19,463 nucleotides of DNA from an uncultured Lachnospiraceae bacterium (GCA_934371505.1 CAKRNW010000033.1:1-19463); one strand, 5' to 3'; shown: positions 1 to 7,114, numbered from the stretch's first letter. The notes: a model not told the origin generated them from the letters alone. A program made the numbers and translations.

Positions 1-34
1 AGCCGGTGGTTGTGATTGCCCTTTAAAGGATGAG

Positions 35-1321
35 TCAGTGTTCCTCGCCACACAAAAGCTTTAAGAACAGTCTCCGACTACTATCGGGGACTGTTTTTTT
101 TGTCTTTTGGGACAGGGCGATCCGGTAAATACTATTTGCCAGCAAATCCTTTTGCAGGCTGGCATTTCCCACAGGAGACAACAGAGACGCTGCTTTGGAG
201 ACTTTTGTAAGCAGAGGAATCTGGCTATGAACTTTCAGGGAAGAAGTCAGCTCTGAGGTCTGTGGCTGGTTTCCAATGCCGAGAATTCTTGCATAGTGAA
301 TGAGCCCTGTTTCCTGCAGGGTTTCCATTTCCTCTTTGCGCAGCCCAAGAAGAATGTGGATCAGACAGCGATAAATCCGGGCAGTGGTGATATCCTGGGA
401 CCACAGACTTTCGGCAAAGGCAGTAAAATTCCGGTAATCCGGGAGATGCTTGCAGATCTTATTGGAAAGATCCTGTGTGCAATCCAGATAACCGGCAAAC
501 CCCTGTTCCTGTCCGGTGACAAGCTGATAGTGGAGCATCACAGCAAAGTCATCACAATAGACAGGTCCGAAAGCACCGTGGGCATCACGGAGTACAGATA
601 GAGCTGCAGGAGGCATACAGTGAGCCAGATCTATTGGCTGCAATCCCTCACTGAGCATGGTGCGGATGGCCATGGCAGAGGGCATGGAAGTCACACGGTT
701 GATATCCAGATAACCGCTTCCCTGGCGTTTGATGGCATAGGGTCTGATGGTGGCATGCGTGCGCTTTAATTGTTTCAGATATTCGATTGCCAGAATGTTG
801 TTAGGAGAACCTAACAGGTGGGAAAGCATCTCTCTGGAAAGATGGGGAGGGAGGCTCTCAGATAGTTGGAGAAAATTCCATAAGGCTTCTTCACGGGCGG
901 CAGGAAAACTTTGGCCTTTTTTTAACCGGGAGCGCAAAATTTCACCGAAAACAGCAGGTTCATCCGCAAGGATATCTGCAATCTGGGAAAGCAGAGAAAG
1001 ATTTTCACACTCACAGCCAAAACATAAGGTATCCACACAGTTTAACTGATTTAATAAGGTAACAGCTCCGGCTGCAAAGTATTCCGCACTTCCGGTGGCG
1101 AAATATACCGGAAGCTCAATGACCACATCCACGCCGCAGACCAGAGCAGCCCGTGCTCTTGTATAGGTATCATAAATAGCGGGAGTTCCTCGCTGTACAA
1201 AATCACCGCTCATGATTACAAGAATGGCATCCGCATCTGTTGCCTGGCGGATTTGCTCGATCTGATAGGCATGACCGTTATGAAATGGATTATATTCAGC
1301 AATGATTGCAGTAACTTTCAT
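35..1321 (-). CDS. tmcAL: tRNA(Met) cytidine acetate ligase TmcAL (YlbM)
   Basis: By family knowledge this cytoplasmic enzyme uses acetate and ATP, through acetyl-adenylate, to make N4-acetylcytidine at the wobble base of elongator tRNA-Met. The N-terminus carries the nucleotidyltransferase signature EYNPFHNGH (residues 9-17), then SGDFVQRGTPA and the R-rich helix. NNILAIEYL and AIRTML lie further on. Length is 428 aa, normal for the family. I chose the ATG at 1321 because AGAAAGGA sits about 8 nt upstream and the protein begins MKVTAIIAEYNPF. An in-frame ATG at 1390 would add 23 unrelated residues and has no good ribosome site. The gene is divergent from pta-ackA, whose product acetate is a TmcAL substrate. 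In Bacillus subtilis ylbM is next to ylbN-rpmF; here pta-ackA separates them. The last codons contain a plus-strand terminator. Confidence 0.95.
   Translation of the reverse strand: MKVTAIIAEYNPFHNGHAYQIEQIRQATDADAILVIMSGDFVQRGTPAIYDTYTRARAALVCGVDVVIELPVYFATGSAEYFAAGAVTLLNQLNCVDTLCFGCECENLSLLSQIADILADEPAVFGEILRSRLKKGQSFPAAREEALWNFLQLSESLPPHLSREMLSHLLGSPNNILAIEYLKQLKRTHATIRPYAIKRQGSGYLDINRVTSMPSAMAIRTMLSEGLQPIDLAHCMPPAALSVLRDAHGAFGPVYCDDFAVMLHYQLVTGQEQGFAGYLDCTQDLSNKICKHLPDYRNFTAFAESLWSQDITTARIYRCLIHILLGLRKEEMETLQETGLIHYARILGIGNQPQTSELTSSLKVHSQIPLLTKVSKAASLLSPVGNASLQKDLLANSIYRIALSQKTKKTVPDSSRRLFLKLLCGEEH
66..101 (+). terminator. Intrinsic terminator inside the tmcAL tail
   Basis: ACAGTCTCCGA (67-77) pairs with TCGGGGACTGT (84-94) around the 6-nt loop CTACTA. 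The stem is 11 bp with one G-T wobble, plus an A-T closing pair, and T8 follows at 94-101. The T-tract follows the hairpin only on the plus strand, so it should stop a plus-strand transcript entering from left of the window. It lies wholly within the last 25 codons of the minus-strand gene tmcAL, where the T-run is read as lysine codons. Confidence 0.85.
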
Positions 1322-1360
1322 GAAAGATTCCTTTCTAAAATAAACAAAAGATTCTGTCTT

Positions 1361-1389
1361 ATTATAAAAAAAAGTAAGGCAGATTTCCA
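1361..1389 (-). promoter_or_regulatory. Likely sigma-A promoter of tmcAL
   Basis: On the minus strand TGGAAA (1384-1389) is followed after 17 nt by a perfect TATAAT (1361-1366). The -10 lies 40 bases before the chosen tmcAL start. The -35 matches consensus at only 4 of 6 positions. Confidence 0.5.
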
Positions 1390-1420
1390 CCTCCGATTTC
1401 TGGAAAAAATGACATTTCGA

Positions 1421-1478
1421 TTTGTTAGTTAATTAACAAACAAAATTGTACCTTTTGTATGGGAAATAACACAATTTT
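1421..1478. repeat. Two AT-rich inverted repeats between tmcAL and pta
   Basis: TTTGTTA (1421-1427) and TAACAAA (1434-1440) form a 7-bp inverted repeat with a 6-nt centre. AAAATTGT (1442-1449) and ACAATTTT (1471-1478) form an 8-bp inverted repeat with a 21-nt centre. Both lie just upstream of the pta -35 box and could be operators for one or both divergent genes. AT-rich sequence produces such dyads by chance, so this is weak. Confidence 0.3.
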
Positions 1479-1492
1479 TGCCGGTTTTCAAC

Positions 1493-1521
1493 TTGTAGAA
1501 AACGTAACAATCCAGTATAAT
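1493..1521 (+). promoter_or_regulatory. Sigma-A promoter of pta-ackA
   Basis: TTGTAG (1493-1498), a 17-nt spacer and a perfect TATAAT (1516-1521). Transcription should begin near 1528, giving a leader of about 70 nt that contains the palindromic repeat at 1541-1583. Confidence 0.75.
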
Positions 1522-1540
1522 CAATACAGAAAAGTAAAAA

Positions 1541-1583
1541 AGGGCTGCAAATATTATGTCCACAGAGAATCTGTGAACGGTAA
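1541..1583 (+). repeat. Diverged copy of a palindromic repeat, in the pta leader
   Basis: Positions 1541-1575 match 11998-12032 at 29 of 35 bases, starting AGGGCTGC and ending TCTGTG. This copy keeps the inner stem CACAGA (1561-1566)/TCTGTG (1570-1575) with loop GAA. The outer arms are degraded; GT/AC and part of ATTA/GTAA can still pair. It sits between the promoter and the pta ribosome binding site, so it should be transcribed in the leader. Confidence 0.55.
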
Positions 1584-1598
1584 GAAAGGAGAAAAGAG

Positions 1599-2597
1599 AT
1601 GTCCTATATTGATACAATAAAAGATCGTGCAAGAATTGATAAAAAAACCATCGTGCTTCCGGAGTCTAATGACAAAAGAACTCTGATTGCAGCATCACAT
1701 ATTATTGAAGAGGGAATTGCCAATATCATCATGGTGGGTGATGAGGAAAAGATTATGGATGGTGCAAGATGGCTGGAAGTCGACCTGGATGGTGTGACAG
1801 TTGTGAATCCAAAAACTTCTGATAAATTAGATTCCTATGTGAATTTATTATACGAGACAAGAAAATCCAAAGGAATGACGCCTGAAAAAGCAAGAGAAAT
1901 TCTGCTGAATGACTACCTGACTTTCGGTGTCGTTATGGTAAAGGCAAACGATGCTGATGGAATGGTGGCAGGTGCCTGCCATGCCACAGCAGATACACTG
2001 CGGCCGTCGCTACAGCTCCTGAAAACCGCCCCGGGCGTGAAACTGGTATCTGCATTTTTTGTTATGGATGTACCCAATAGTTCCTTCGGGGAGAATGGGA
2101 CTTTTGTTTTTGCGGATTGTGGTTTGAATCAGGATCCTACAGCAGAAGAGCTGGCAGCGATAGCAGAGTCCTCTGCAAAGAGTTTTAAAAATCTGGTAGG
2201 TGGAAAGCCGATTATTGCCATGTTATCCCATTCCACTAAAGGAAGCGCAAAACATGCTCTGGTTGACAAAGTGGTGGAAGCAACCAGAATCGCACACGAG
2301 CAGTATCCAGGTCTGACCCTTGACGGAGAATTACAGTTGGATGCGGCATTAGTCCAGAGTGTAGGCAAATCCAAAGCTCCCGGATCTGAGGTGGCCGGAC
2401 ATGCCAATGTTTTGATCTTCCCCAATCTGGATTGCGGAAATATCGGATACAAGCTGGTACAGAGATTAGCAAATGCAGAGGCCTACGGCCCGATGCTGCA
2501 GGGAATTTCCAAACCGGTAAATGACCTGTCCAGAGGATGTTCCTGGCAGGATATTGTAGGTGTGGTTGCATTGACTGCCGTACAGGCGCAGGGATAA
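1599..2597 (+). CDS. pta: Phosphate acetyltransferase
   Basis: Catalyses acetyl-CoA plus phosphate to acetyl phosphate plus CoA, the first step of fermentative acetate formation in the cytosol. The protein is 332 aa, the short single-domain form without the N-terminal DRTGG/P-loop extension of enterobacterial Pta. The C-terminal motif PVNDLSRGCS carries the catalytic Ser311-Arg312 pair known from the family. AGACHATADTLRP and GELQLDAALV are also family-typical. The start follows AAAGGAG (1585-1591) with 7 nt spacing. ackA starts 46 nt downstream with no terminator between, so the two form an operon. The leader carries a copy of a palindromic repeat also found before ilvB. Confidence 0.97.
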   Translation: MSYIDTIKDRARIDKKTIVLPESNDKRTLIAASHIIEEGIANIIMVGDEEKIMDGARWLEVDLDGVTVVNPKTSDKLDSYVNLLYETRKSKGMTPEKAREILLNDYLTFGVVMVKANDADGMVAGACHATADTLRPSLQLLKTAPGVKLVSAFFVMDVPNSSFGENGTFVFADCGLNQDPTAEELAAIAESSAKSFKNLVGGKPIIAMLSHSTKGSAKHALVDKVVEATRIAHEQYPGLTLDGELQLDAALVQSVGKSKAPGSEVAGHANVLIFPNLDCGNIGYKLVQRLANAEAYGPMLQGISKPVNDLSRGCSWQDIVGVVALTAVQAQG

Positions 2598-2643
2598 GAA
2601 AAAGTGCCGGAGAGCAAAAGCCTCAAGGCAATGGAAAGGGAAA

Positions 2644-3846
2644 ATGAAAATGAATATTCTGGTAATTAACTGTGGAAGTTCTTCTTTAAAATTTCAGTTG
2701 ATCAATTCTGAATCTGAAGAAGTGATCGCAAAAGGCTTATGTGAGCGTATTGGTATTGAGGGAAGCTGCCTGGTTTATACCCCGCAGGGTGGGGAAAAAC
2801 AGAAAACTGAGTCACCCATGGCAGACCATACGGCAGCCATCAAAATGGTACTGGATGCTCTTACCGATGAAAAGACCGGCGTTGTAAAAGACCTGGCGGA
2901 AATCGGAGCCGTAGGACATCGAGTCGTACATGGTGGAGAAAATTTCTCCCAGGCAACCATTATTGATGATGAGGTCATCAAAGCCATTGAGGATTGCAAT
3001 GACCTGGCACCTTTACACAACCCTGCCAACTTGATCGGCATTCAGGCTTGCCGTGCGCTGATGCCAAACACCCCTATGGTTTGTGTGTTTGATACCGCCT
3101 TTCATCAGACTATGCCGGAAAAGGCCTATCTCTATGGAATTCCTTATGAATATTATGAGAAATATAAAATCAGACGTTATGGTTTTCATGGAACAAGCCA
3201 CAGCTATGTTTCCAAAAGAGCGGCGCAGGTATTGGGTGCAAAATACGAAGATCTGAAACTGATTGTCTGTCATCTTGGAAATGGTGCCAGTGTATCCGCA
3301 GTAAAAAATGGTGAATGTGTGGATACTTCCATGGGTCTGACTCCTTTGGAGGGTCTGATTATGGGAACCCGTTCCGGCGACCTTGACCCTGCTATTATCG
3401 AGTTCCTCTGCCACAAAGAGAACAAGAGCGTGGATGAAGTCTTAACGATTTTAAATAAGAAATCCGGTGTGTTGGGTATGTCCAAAAACCTTTCTTCCGA
3501 TTTCCGTGATCTGGAAGATGCTTACCTGGCAGGAGATGAGAATGCTGTCCGCACTATGGATGCTTTCTGTTACCGGGTTGCAAAATACATCGGCGCATAC
3601 ACCGCAGCCATGAACGGTGTGGATGCCATTTGCTTTACGGCCGGACTGGGTGAGAACAGCCCCTTTGTCCGGGATAAAGTATGTGAGTATCTGGGTTATC
3701 TGGGCATTGAACTGGATGAGGAACAGAACCAGAAGCGTGGAGAGGATTTAATTATTACCAAACCCCAGTCCCGTACCAAAGTGCTGGCAATTCCTACCAA
3801 TGAGGAACTGGCAATTGCAAGAGAGACGGCAGCATTGGTGAAATAG
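2644..3846 (+). CDS. ackA: Acetate kinase
   Basis: Converts acetyl phosphate plus ADP to acetate plus ATP, the ATP-yielding step that follows Pta. ASKHA-fold motifs appear in order: NCGSSSLKFQL near the N-terminus, GHRVVHGGE, FDTAFH, YGFHGTSH with the catalytic histidine, HLGNGASVSAV, the loop MGTRSGDLDP, and FTAGLGENSP. Length is 400 aa, normal. Two ATGs are possible, 2644 and 2650; AAAGGG at 2635-2640 is better spaced for the second, which gives the usual family start MNILVINCGSSS and 398 aa. I kept the first as the outer limit. No terminator is visible after the stop, so some transcripts may run into yceD-rpmF. Confidence 0.97.
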   Translation: MKMNILVINCGSSSLKFQLINSESEEVIAKGLCERIGIEGSCLVYTPQGGEKQKTESPMADHTAAIKMVLDALTDEKTGVVKDLAEIGAVGHRVVHGGENFSQATIIDDEVIKAIEDCNDLAPLHNPANLIGIQACRALMPNTPMVCVFDTAFHQTMPEKAYLYGIPYEYYEKYKIRRYGFHGTSHSYVSKRAAQVLGAKYEDLKLIVCHLGNGASVSAVKNGECVDTSMGLTPLEGLIMGTRSGDLDPAIIEFLCHKENKSVDEVLTILNKKSGVLGMSKNLSSDFRDLEDAYLAGDENAVRTMDAFCYRVAKYIGAYTAAMNGVDAICFTAGLGENSPFVRDKVCEYLGYLGIELDEEQNQKRGEDLIITKPQSRTKVLAIPTNEELAIARETAALVK

Positions 3847-3869
3847 AACTGTTAAATAAAAATATTATG

Positions 3870-3898
3870 TTGACAAAAATTTATTGCTTCGTTATAAT
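3870..3898 (+). promoter_or_regulatory. Perfect-consensus sigma-A promoter of yceD-rpmF
   Basis: TTGACA (3870-3875), exactly 17 nt, then TATAAT (3893-3898): every base matches consensus with ideal spacing. Transcription should start near 3905, 44 nt before yceD. This suits strong constitutive expression of the ribosomal protein gene downstream. Confidence 0.92.
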
Positions 3899-3948
3899 AA
3901 ATTGTTGTGTGCAGACAAAACCTATTTAGATTTTGTTAGGAGCAGGCT

Positions 3949-4473
3949 ATGTACGTGAATTTAACGGATGTTTTTACATCTGAGGGAAAAGTTGTTCACC
4001 AGTCAATTCCGATTGAAATGGATGAATTTTCCTGTAGAAACGGTAAATACGAGATTGTAGACAAGGCACCCGTATCTTTTACTTTCTCTAACACAGGTGT
4101 TGGGAAAGCCCGGGTACAGGGAAATGCTGAGGTGACGCTTCGTATGAACTGTGACCGCTGTTTAAAACCGGTAGATGAGATCCTTCACCTGGATTTTGAA
4201 CAAGAGGTTTTTTCACCGGAAGTAGCCAGACCGGATTCCCAGGATGATGATTCGTCCTATATGGAAGATTATCAACTCAATGTGGAAGAACTGGTAAACA
4301 CGGAGATCACAGTGAATCTGCCGATGAAGGTCCTTTGTAAAGCTGATTGCAAGGGGATCTGCAGACAGTGTGGCAAGGACTTAAACATGGGGTCGTGTGA
4401 ATGCGATGCATTTGTACCTGATCCTAGAATGGCAGCGATTAAAGATATTTTCTATGGAAATAAGGAGGTGTAA
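3949..4473 (+). CDS. yceD: YceD/DUF177 family protein (YlbN)
   Basis: A 174-aa DUF177 protein. Family members, nearly always encoded just before rpmF, are linked to 23S rRNA accumulation and large-subunit assembly, but the molecular activity is not settled. The sequence shows the family's cysteine pairs: CDRC in the middle, then CKADC, CRQC and CEC near the C-terminus, arranged like a zinc-binding site. An acidic stretch (DSQDDDSSYMED) lies between. Start ATG 3949 follows TAGGAG by 6 nt. The rpmF ribosome binding site overlaps the last codons of this gene, so the two are probably translationally linked. Confidence 0.9.
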   Translation: MYVNLTDVFTSEGKVVHQSIPIEMDEFSCRNGKYEIVDKAPVSFTFSNTGVGKARVQGNAEVTLRMNCDRCLKPVDEILHLDFEQEVFSPEVARPDSQDDDSSYMEDYQLNVEELVNTEITVNLPMKVLCKADCKGICRQCGKDLNMGSCECDAFVPDPRMAAIKDIFYGNKEV

Positions 4474-4477
4474 CGCG

Positions 4478-4657
4478 ATGTCTATTTGTCCGAAGAATAA
4501 ATCTTCCAGAGGTAGAAGAGATAAAAGAAGAGCAAACTGGAAAATGACTGCTCCGACTTTGGTAAAGTGCAGCAAATGTGGCGCTCTGACCATGCCTCAT
4601 AGAGTTTGCAAGAAATGCGGTTCTTACAACAAACGTGAGATCATTTCCGTTGATTAA
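4478..4657 (+). CDS. rpmF: 50S ribosomal protein bL32
   Basis: A 59-aa basic ribosomal protein starting MSICPKNKSSRGRRDKRRAN. A zinc-ribbon of four cysteines, C31-x2-C34 and C44-x2-C47, marks the zinc-binding paralogue form. Lachnospiraceae-type features include the KRRANWKM segment and the C-terminal IISVD. The start ATG at 4478 is set by a near-perfect AAGGAGGTG (4462-4470), which lies inside the end of yceD; the gap between the genes is only 4 nt. In-frame codons upstream (from 4397) belong to the overlapping yceD frame and are not part of this gene. A strong terminator follows at 4689. Confidence 0.97.
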   Translation: MSICPKNKSSRGRRDKRRANWKMTAPTLVKCSKCGALTMPHRVCKKCGSYNKREIISVD

Positions 4658-4688
4658 TTTCTCGAACTTGAATTACTTATGTAAGATG

Positions 4689-4726
4689 ACAACCCCATCA
4701 GACGATATCTGGTGGGGCTGTTTTTT
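4689..4726 (+). terminator. Intrinsic terminator of yceD-rpmF
   Basis: CCCCATCAGA (4693-4702) pairs with TCTGGTGGGG (4708-4717), 10 bp with one wobble. An outer ACA/TGT pairs past one mismatch, and T6 follows at 4721-4726. Confidence 0.92.
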
Positions 4727-4771
4727 GTTTGATAGGAATTTTCTATCTATATGACAGTTAAATAGAAGAGG

Positions 4772-4797
4772 GTGCAACCGTTGGTTGCGCATTTTTT
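4772..4797 (+). terminator. Second intrinsic terminator, upstream of the XRE gene
   Basis: GTGCAACC (4772-4779), loop GTT, GGTTGCGC (4783-4790), then A and T6 (4792-4797). It lies 46 nt after the rpmF terminator, with no gene between. It may be a backup terminator for rpmF. A promoter at 4725-4753 would be very poor, so an attenuated XRE leader is less likely. Confidence 0.8.
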
Positions 4798-4846
4798 ATG
4801 AGAATTCCAAGCGTAGTTGGTGGAGGGGAAACCAAAATCATGCTAC

Positions 4847-4858
4847 GATACGAGTATC
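4847..4858. promoter_or_regulatory. Palindrome just upstream of the XRE gene
   Basis: GATAC-GA-GTATC is a perfect 5-bp dyad with a 2-nt centre, 35 nt before the start codon. XRE proteins often bind such short dyads to control their own gene, so this is a candidate operator. I could not place a convincing promoter around it. Confidence 0.35.
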
Positions 4859-4893
4859 AGCTGAGAATATAAAAAATGAATGAGGGAAAAAGA

Positions 4894-5895
4894 ATGATTT
4901 TAGCAGAAAAGATAATTTTATTAAGAAAGAAGAACGAGTGGTCCCAGGAAGAACTGGCGGAACAGCTTGGGATCTCCAGACAATCTGTGAGCAAATGGGA
5001 GAGTGGTGCATCCATTCCTGATCTGGACAAAATTGTCAGGATGAGTAAACTTTTTGATGTAAGTACAGACTATTTATTAAAGGATTCCCTGGAGGAAGAG
5101 CAGCCTTCAGAGACAGAAAATAGTGATGGTGTAATACGGATGATAGATGTAGAGGAGGCAAACATTTTTTTGAAAGAGAGCAGAGCGTTTGCAGGAAAAA
5201 TTGCCAATGCAGTTTTCTTATTTATTTTATCACCGACAGTTTTGCTTCTTCTGAGCGTGCTGAGTGAACAACGAAACATGGTTCCTCAATGGTTGTCAGA
5301 GGATTTTGCAGGAGGAATCGGGATGGTCGTGTTATTAATTTTGGTGGCAATTGGTGTGGCGGTTTGTATTTTTGCAGGAATCGGATACTCCAAATACGAT
5401 TATCTGGATAAGGAAGCAATTGAATTGAAATATGGTGTAGATGGAATTGTACGAAAAAAGAGCAATGAATTTGAAGATTGCTATAAGAAAAACATAGCTT
5501 TTGGTGTAGTCCTCATCATTGTCGGATTGCTCCCCATGTTTTTTGCCATTGCAATGAAAGCCGGGAATCTGGAAATCATTATTACAGTGGATGTGTTGCT
5601 GCTTGCAATTGCAGTAGGCGTTCATCAGTTGATTTGGGCAGGTGTTATTCAGGATAGCTTCAATAAATTGCTTCAGGTGGGGGATTTCTCAAAAGAATCT
5701 AAGGCATTGAGAAAGAAAACTGAAATATTCACGGGAATTTACTGGTGTCTGATGACAGCAATTTATCTGGGAATCAGCTTTTATTGGATGAACTGGGATA
5801 GAAGCTGGATTATCTGGCCTGTAGCGGGAGTGTTTTATGTAGTATTCTTTGGTGTTCTTCGTTTGATTTTTGAAAAAAAGGAAAATCAGGAATAA
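4894..5895 (+). CDS. XRE-family regulator with six-helix membrane domain
   Basis: Residues 1-65 form a Cro/C1-type helix-turn-helix (LRKKNEWSQEELAEQLGI, SRQSVSKWESG, PDLDKIVRMSKLFDVSTDYLL). The rest, after an acidic linker, has about six hydrophobic segments, including FLFILSPTVLLLLSVL, VVLLILVAIGVAVCIFAGI, FGVVLIIVGLLPMFFAIAM and WPVAGVFYVVFFGVLRLIF. It is therefore probably a membrane-tethered DNA-binding protein. Such fusions are frequent in Clostridia, and their signals are mostly unknown. I prefer the ATG at 4894 (333 aa): GAGGG lies about 8 nt upstream, whereas the in-frame ATG at 4876 has no ribosome site. It is followed by the NiCo riboswitch transcription unit; I see no terminator of its own. 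Target genes cannot be named from sequence. Confidence 0.85.
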   Translation: MILAEKIILLRKKNEWSQEELAEQLGISRQSVSKWESGASIPDLDKIVRMSKLFDVSTDYLLKDSLEEEQPSETENSDGVIRMIDVEEANIFLKESRAFAGKIANAVFLFILSPTVLLLLSVLSEQRNMVPQWLSEDFAGGIGMVVLLILVAIGVAVCIFAGIGYSKYDYLDKEAIELKYGVDGIVRKKSNEFEDCYKKNIAFGVVLIIVGLLPMFFAIAMKAGNLEIIITVDVLLLAIAVGVHQLIWAGVIQDSFNKLLQVGDFSKESKALRKKTEIFTGIYWCLMTAIYLGISFYWMNWDRSWIIWPVAGVFYVVFFGVLRLIFEKKENQE

Positions 5896-5928
5896 GCGGT
5901 TAAAAGTTGTCAAAATTGCACATCCGGC

Positions 5929-5957
5929 TTGCTTTTTGCATAAATTTATGTTATAAG
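5929..5957 (+). promoter_or_regulatory. Promoter of the riboswitch-exporter transcript
   Basis: TTGCTT (5929-5934), a 17-nt spacer and TATAAG (5952-5957), with an extended -10 TGT in front. Transcription near 5964 would place the aptamer about 33 nt into the leader. Confidence 0.65.
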
Positions 5958-5996
5958 TATATAAACTCTTTGCACTGCAATTTTACTACAGTACAA

Positions 5997-6089
5997 ACTG
6001 AGCAGGCCGGGGAAATGTGCATGTGTTGTACATTGATCTTTGGAGCCGGGTCGCCGAAGCGACAGTGGATGAGACATCCGCGGGACAGT
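5997..6089 (+). promoter_or_regulatory. NiCo (czcD-type) riboswitch aptamer
   Basis: The order of conserved blocks matches the NiCo riboswitch known to bind Co2+/Ni2+: ACTGAGCAGGC (5997-6007), then a variable P2 hairpin containing ATGT/ACAT, GAGCCGGG (6043-6050), the small P3 hairpin CGC-CGAA-GCG (6052-6061), P4 GGATG-AGA-CATCC (6067-6079), and GCGGGACAGT (6080-6089), closing P1 as ACTG/CAGT. I recognised it from recall of published examples (ACUGAGCAGGC...GCCGGG...GGGACAGU), not from a covariance search. Placement directly before a cation-efflux gene agrees. The whole 337-nt gap between the XRE gene and the exporter is explained by promoter, aptamer, terminator and a short spacer. Confidence 0.92.
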
Positions 6090-6124
6090 AGTAACGATTA
6101 CTGGAAACGTGGGTGTATTTTTTT
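6075..6124 (+). terminator. Expression-platform terminator of the NiCo riboswitch
   Basis: Outer stem CATCCGCG (6075-6082) pairs with CGTGGGTG (6108-6115), 8 bp with two wobbles. Inner stem CAGTAGT (6086-6092), loop AACG, ATTACTG (6097-6103). T7 follows at 6118-6124. The 5' arms reuse the 3' half of P4 and the 3' strand of P1, so aptamer folding and termination exclude each other. Metal binding should therefore permit read-through into the exporter. Confidence 0.88.
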
Positions 6125-6232
6125 ACCCTTTTCCAGACTGAACATCAATGAAAGAGGTCAGTGTAAAATAGTTACATGCAAATGCAGGATGCTGAAAAAG
6201 GCTTTGCTGACTATGGAAAGGTGGTTCTCTGT

Positions 6233-7114
6233 ATGGAAAAACAAAAAGATTTTGAAAAAGTGGCGATGAGGGTATCAGTGAACAGCGTCATCTGGAATCT
6301 GTTATTATCCTTGTTTAAACTGGTGGCAGGTTTTGTGGCAAATTCAGGAGCAATGATTTCTGATGCAGTACATTCGGCATCAGATGTGTTTAGTACCTTT
6401 ATTGTAATGATCGGTGTCAAAATCTCCAGCAAGGAGTCTGATAAGAATCATCCCTATGGACATGAGAGACTGGAGTGTGTAGCGGCCATTGCTCTGGCCA
6501 CTGTCCTATGCATTACAGGATTGGGAATCGGACTGAGTGCAGTGAAGAAGATCATAGGTGGCGATTATGCCCATCTGGCAGTACCAGGGGTGCTGGCATT
6601 GGTGGCAGCTGTGGTTTCTATTCTGGTAAAGGAAGGGATGTTCTGGTACACCAGACATTATGCGAGACAAATTGATTCCAGCGCCTTGATGGCAGATGCC
6701 TGGCATCATCGTTCGGATTCCCTGTCTTCCATTGGCGCACTGGTTGGTATCATCGGCGCACGGATGGGGTATGCAATTTTAGATCCGGCGGCCAGCCTGG
6801 TAATCTGCTTCTTCATTGAAAAGGCATCCTACGATATATTTATGGATGCAGTGAACAAAATGGTGGATAAAGCCTGTGATGAGGAAACAGAAAAAGCGTT
6901 GAGGGAGTGTGCAGAATCCGTTGAGGGAGTGCTGGGAATTGACCTGCTTCATACCAGGGTATTTGGCAACAAAATTTATGTGGATGTGGAGATCCGGGCT
7001 GATGGCAATAAAATGTTAAAAGAAACCCATGCCATAGCAGAGCAGGTACATAACCGTATCGAGGAGAATTTTCCCAAAGTCAAACATATTATGGTACATG
7101 TGAATCCGGCGTAG
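6233..7114 (+). CDS. Cation diffusion facilitator (CDF) efflux protein, probably Co2+/Ni2+
   Basis: CDF-family proteins are inner-membrane metal/proton antiporters that export divalent cations. The 293-aa protein has hydrophobic helices over about residues 15-205 and a cytoplasmic C-terminal dimerisation domain (from about 210, ending in KVKHIMVHVNPA). Metal-site residues typical of the family are visible in helix II (D44-AV-H47-SAS-D51) and helix V (H158-HRS-D162). HPYGHERLE follows helix II. The start at 6233 has AAGGTGG 8 nt upstream; upstream in-frame ATGs at 6176 and 6182 lack this and would begin inside the leader. The riboswitch upstream points to cobalt or nickel as substrate, although zinc, iron or manganese are possible from the protein alone. 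Confidence 0.93.
   Translation: MEKQKDFEKVAMRVSVNSVIWNLLLSLFKLVAGFVANSGAMISDAVHSASDVFSTFIVMIGVKISSKESDKNHPYGHERLECVAAIALATVLCITGLGIGLSAVKKIIGGDYAHLAVPGVLALVAAVVSILVKEGMFWYTRHYARQIDSSALMADAWHHRSDSLSSIGALVGIIGARMGYAILDPAASLVICFFIEKASYDIFMDAVNKMVDKACDEETEKALRECAESVEGVLGIDLLHTRVFGNKIYVDVEIRADGNKMLKETHAIAEQVHNRIEENFPKVKHIMVHVNPA

Noticed and set aside
1..64. End of a plus-strand gene entering from the left.
   Set aside because: Two frames could end here (stop 24-26, or stop 62-64 just before the terminator). The visible tails are too short to choose between or to name, so no CDS is called, although the terminator at 66-101 implies such a gene.
5907..6269. Open frame of 120 codons on the plus strand in the exporter leader.
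   Set aside because: It runs through the NiCo aptamer and its terminator, is cysteine/lysine-rich without family features, and overlaps the exporter start.
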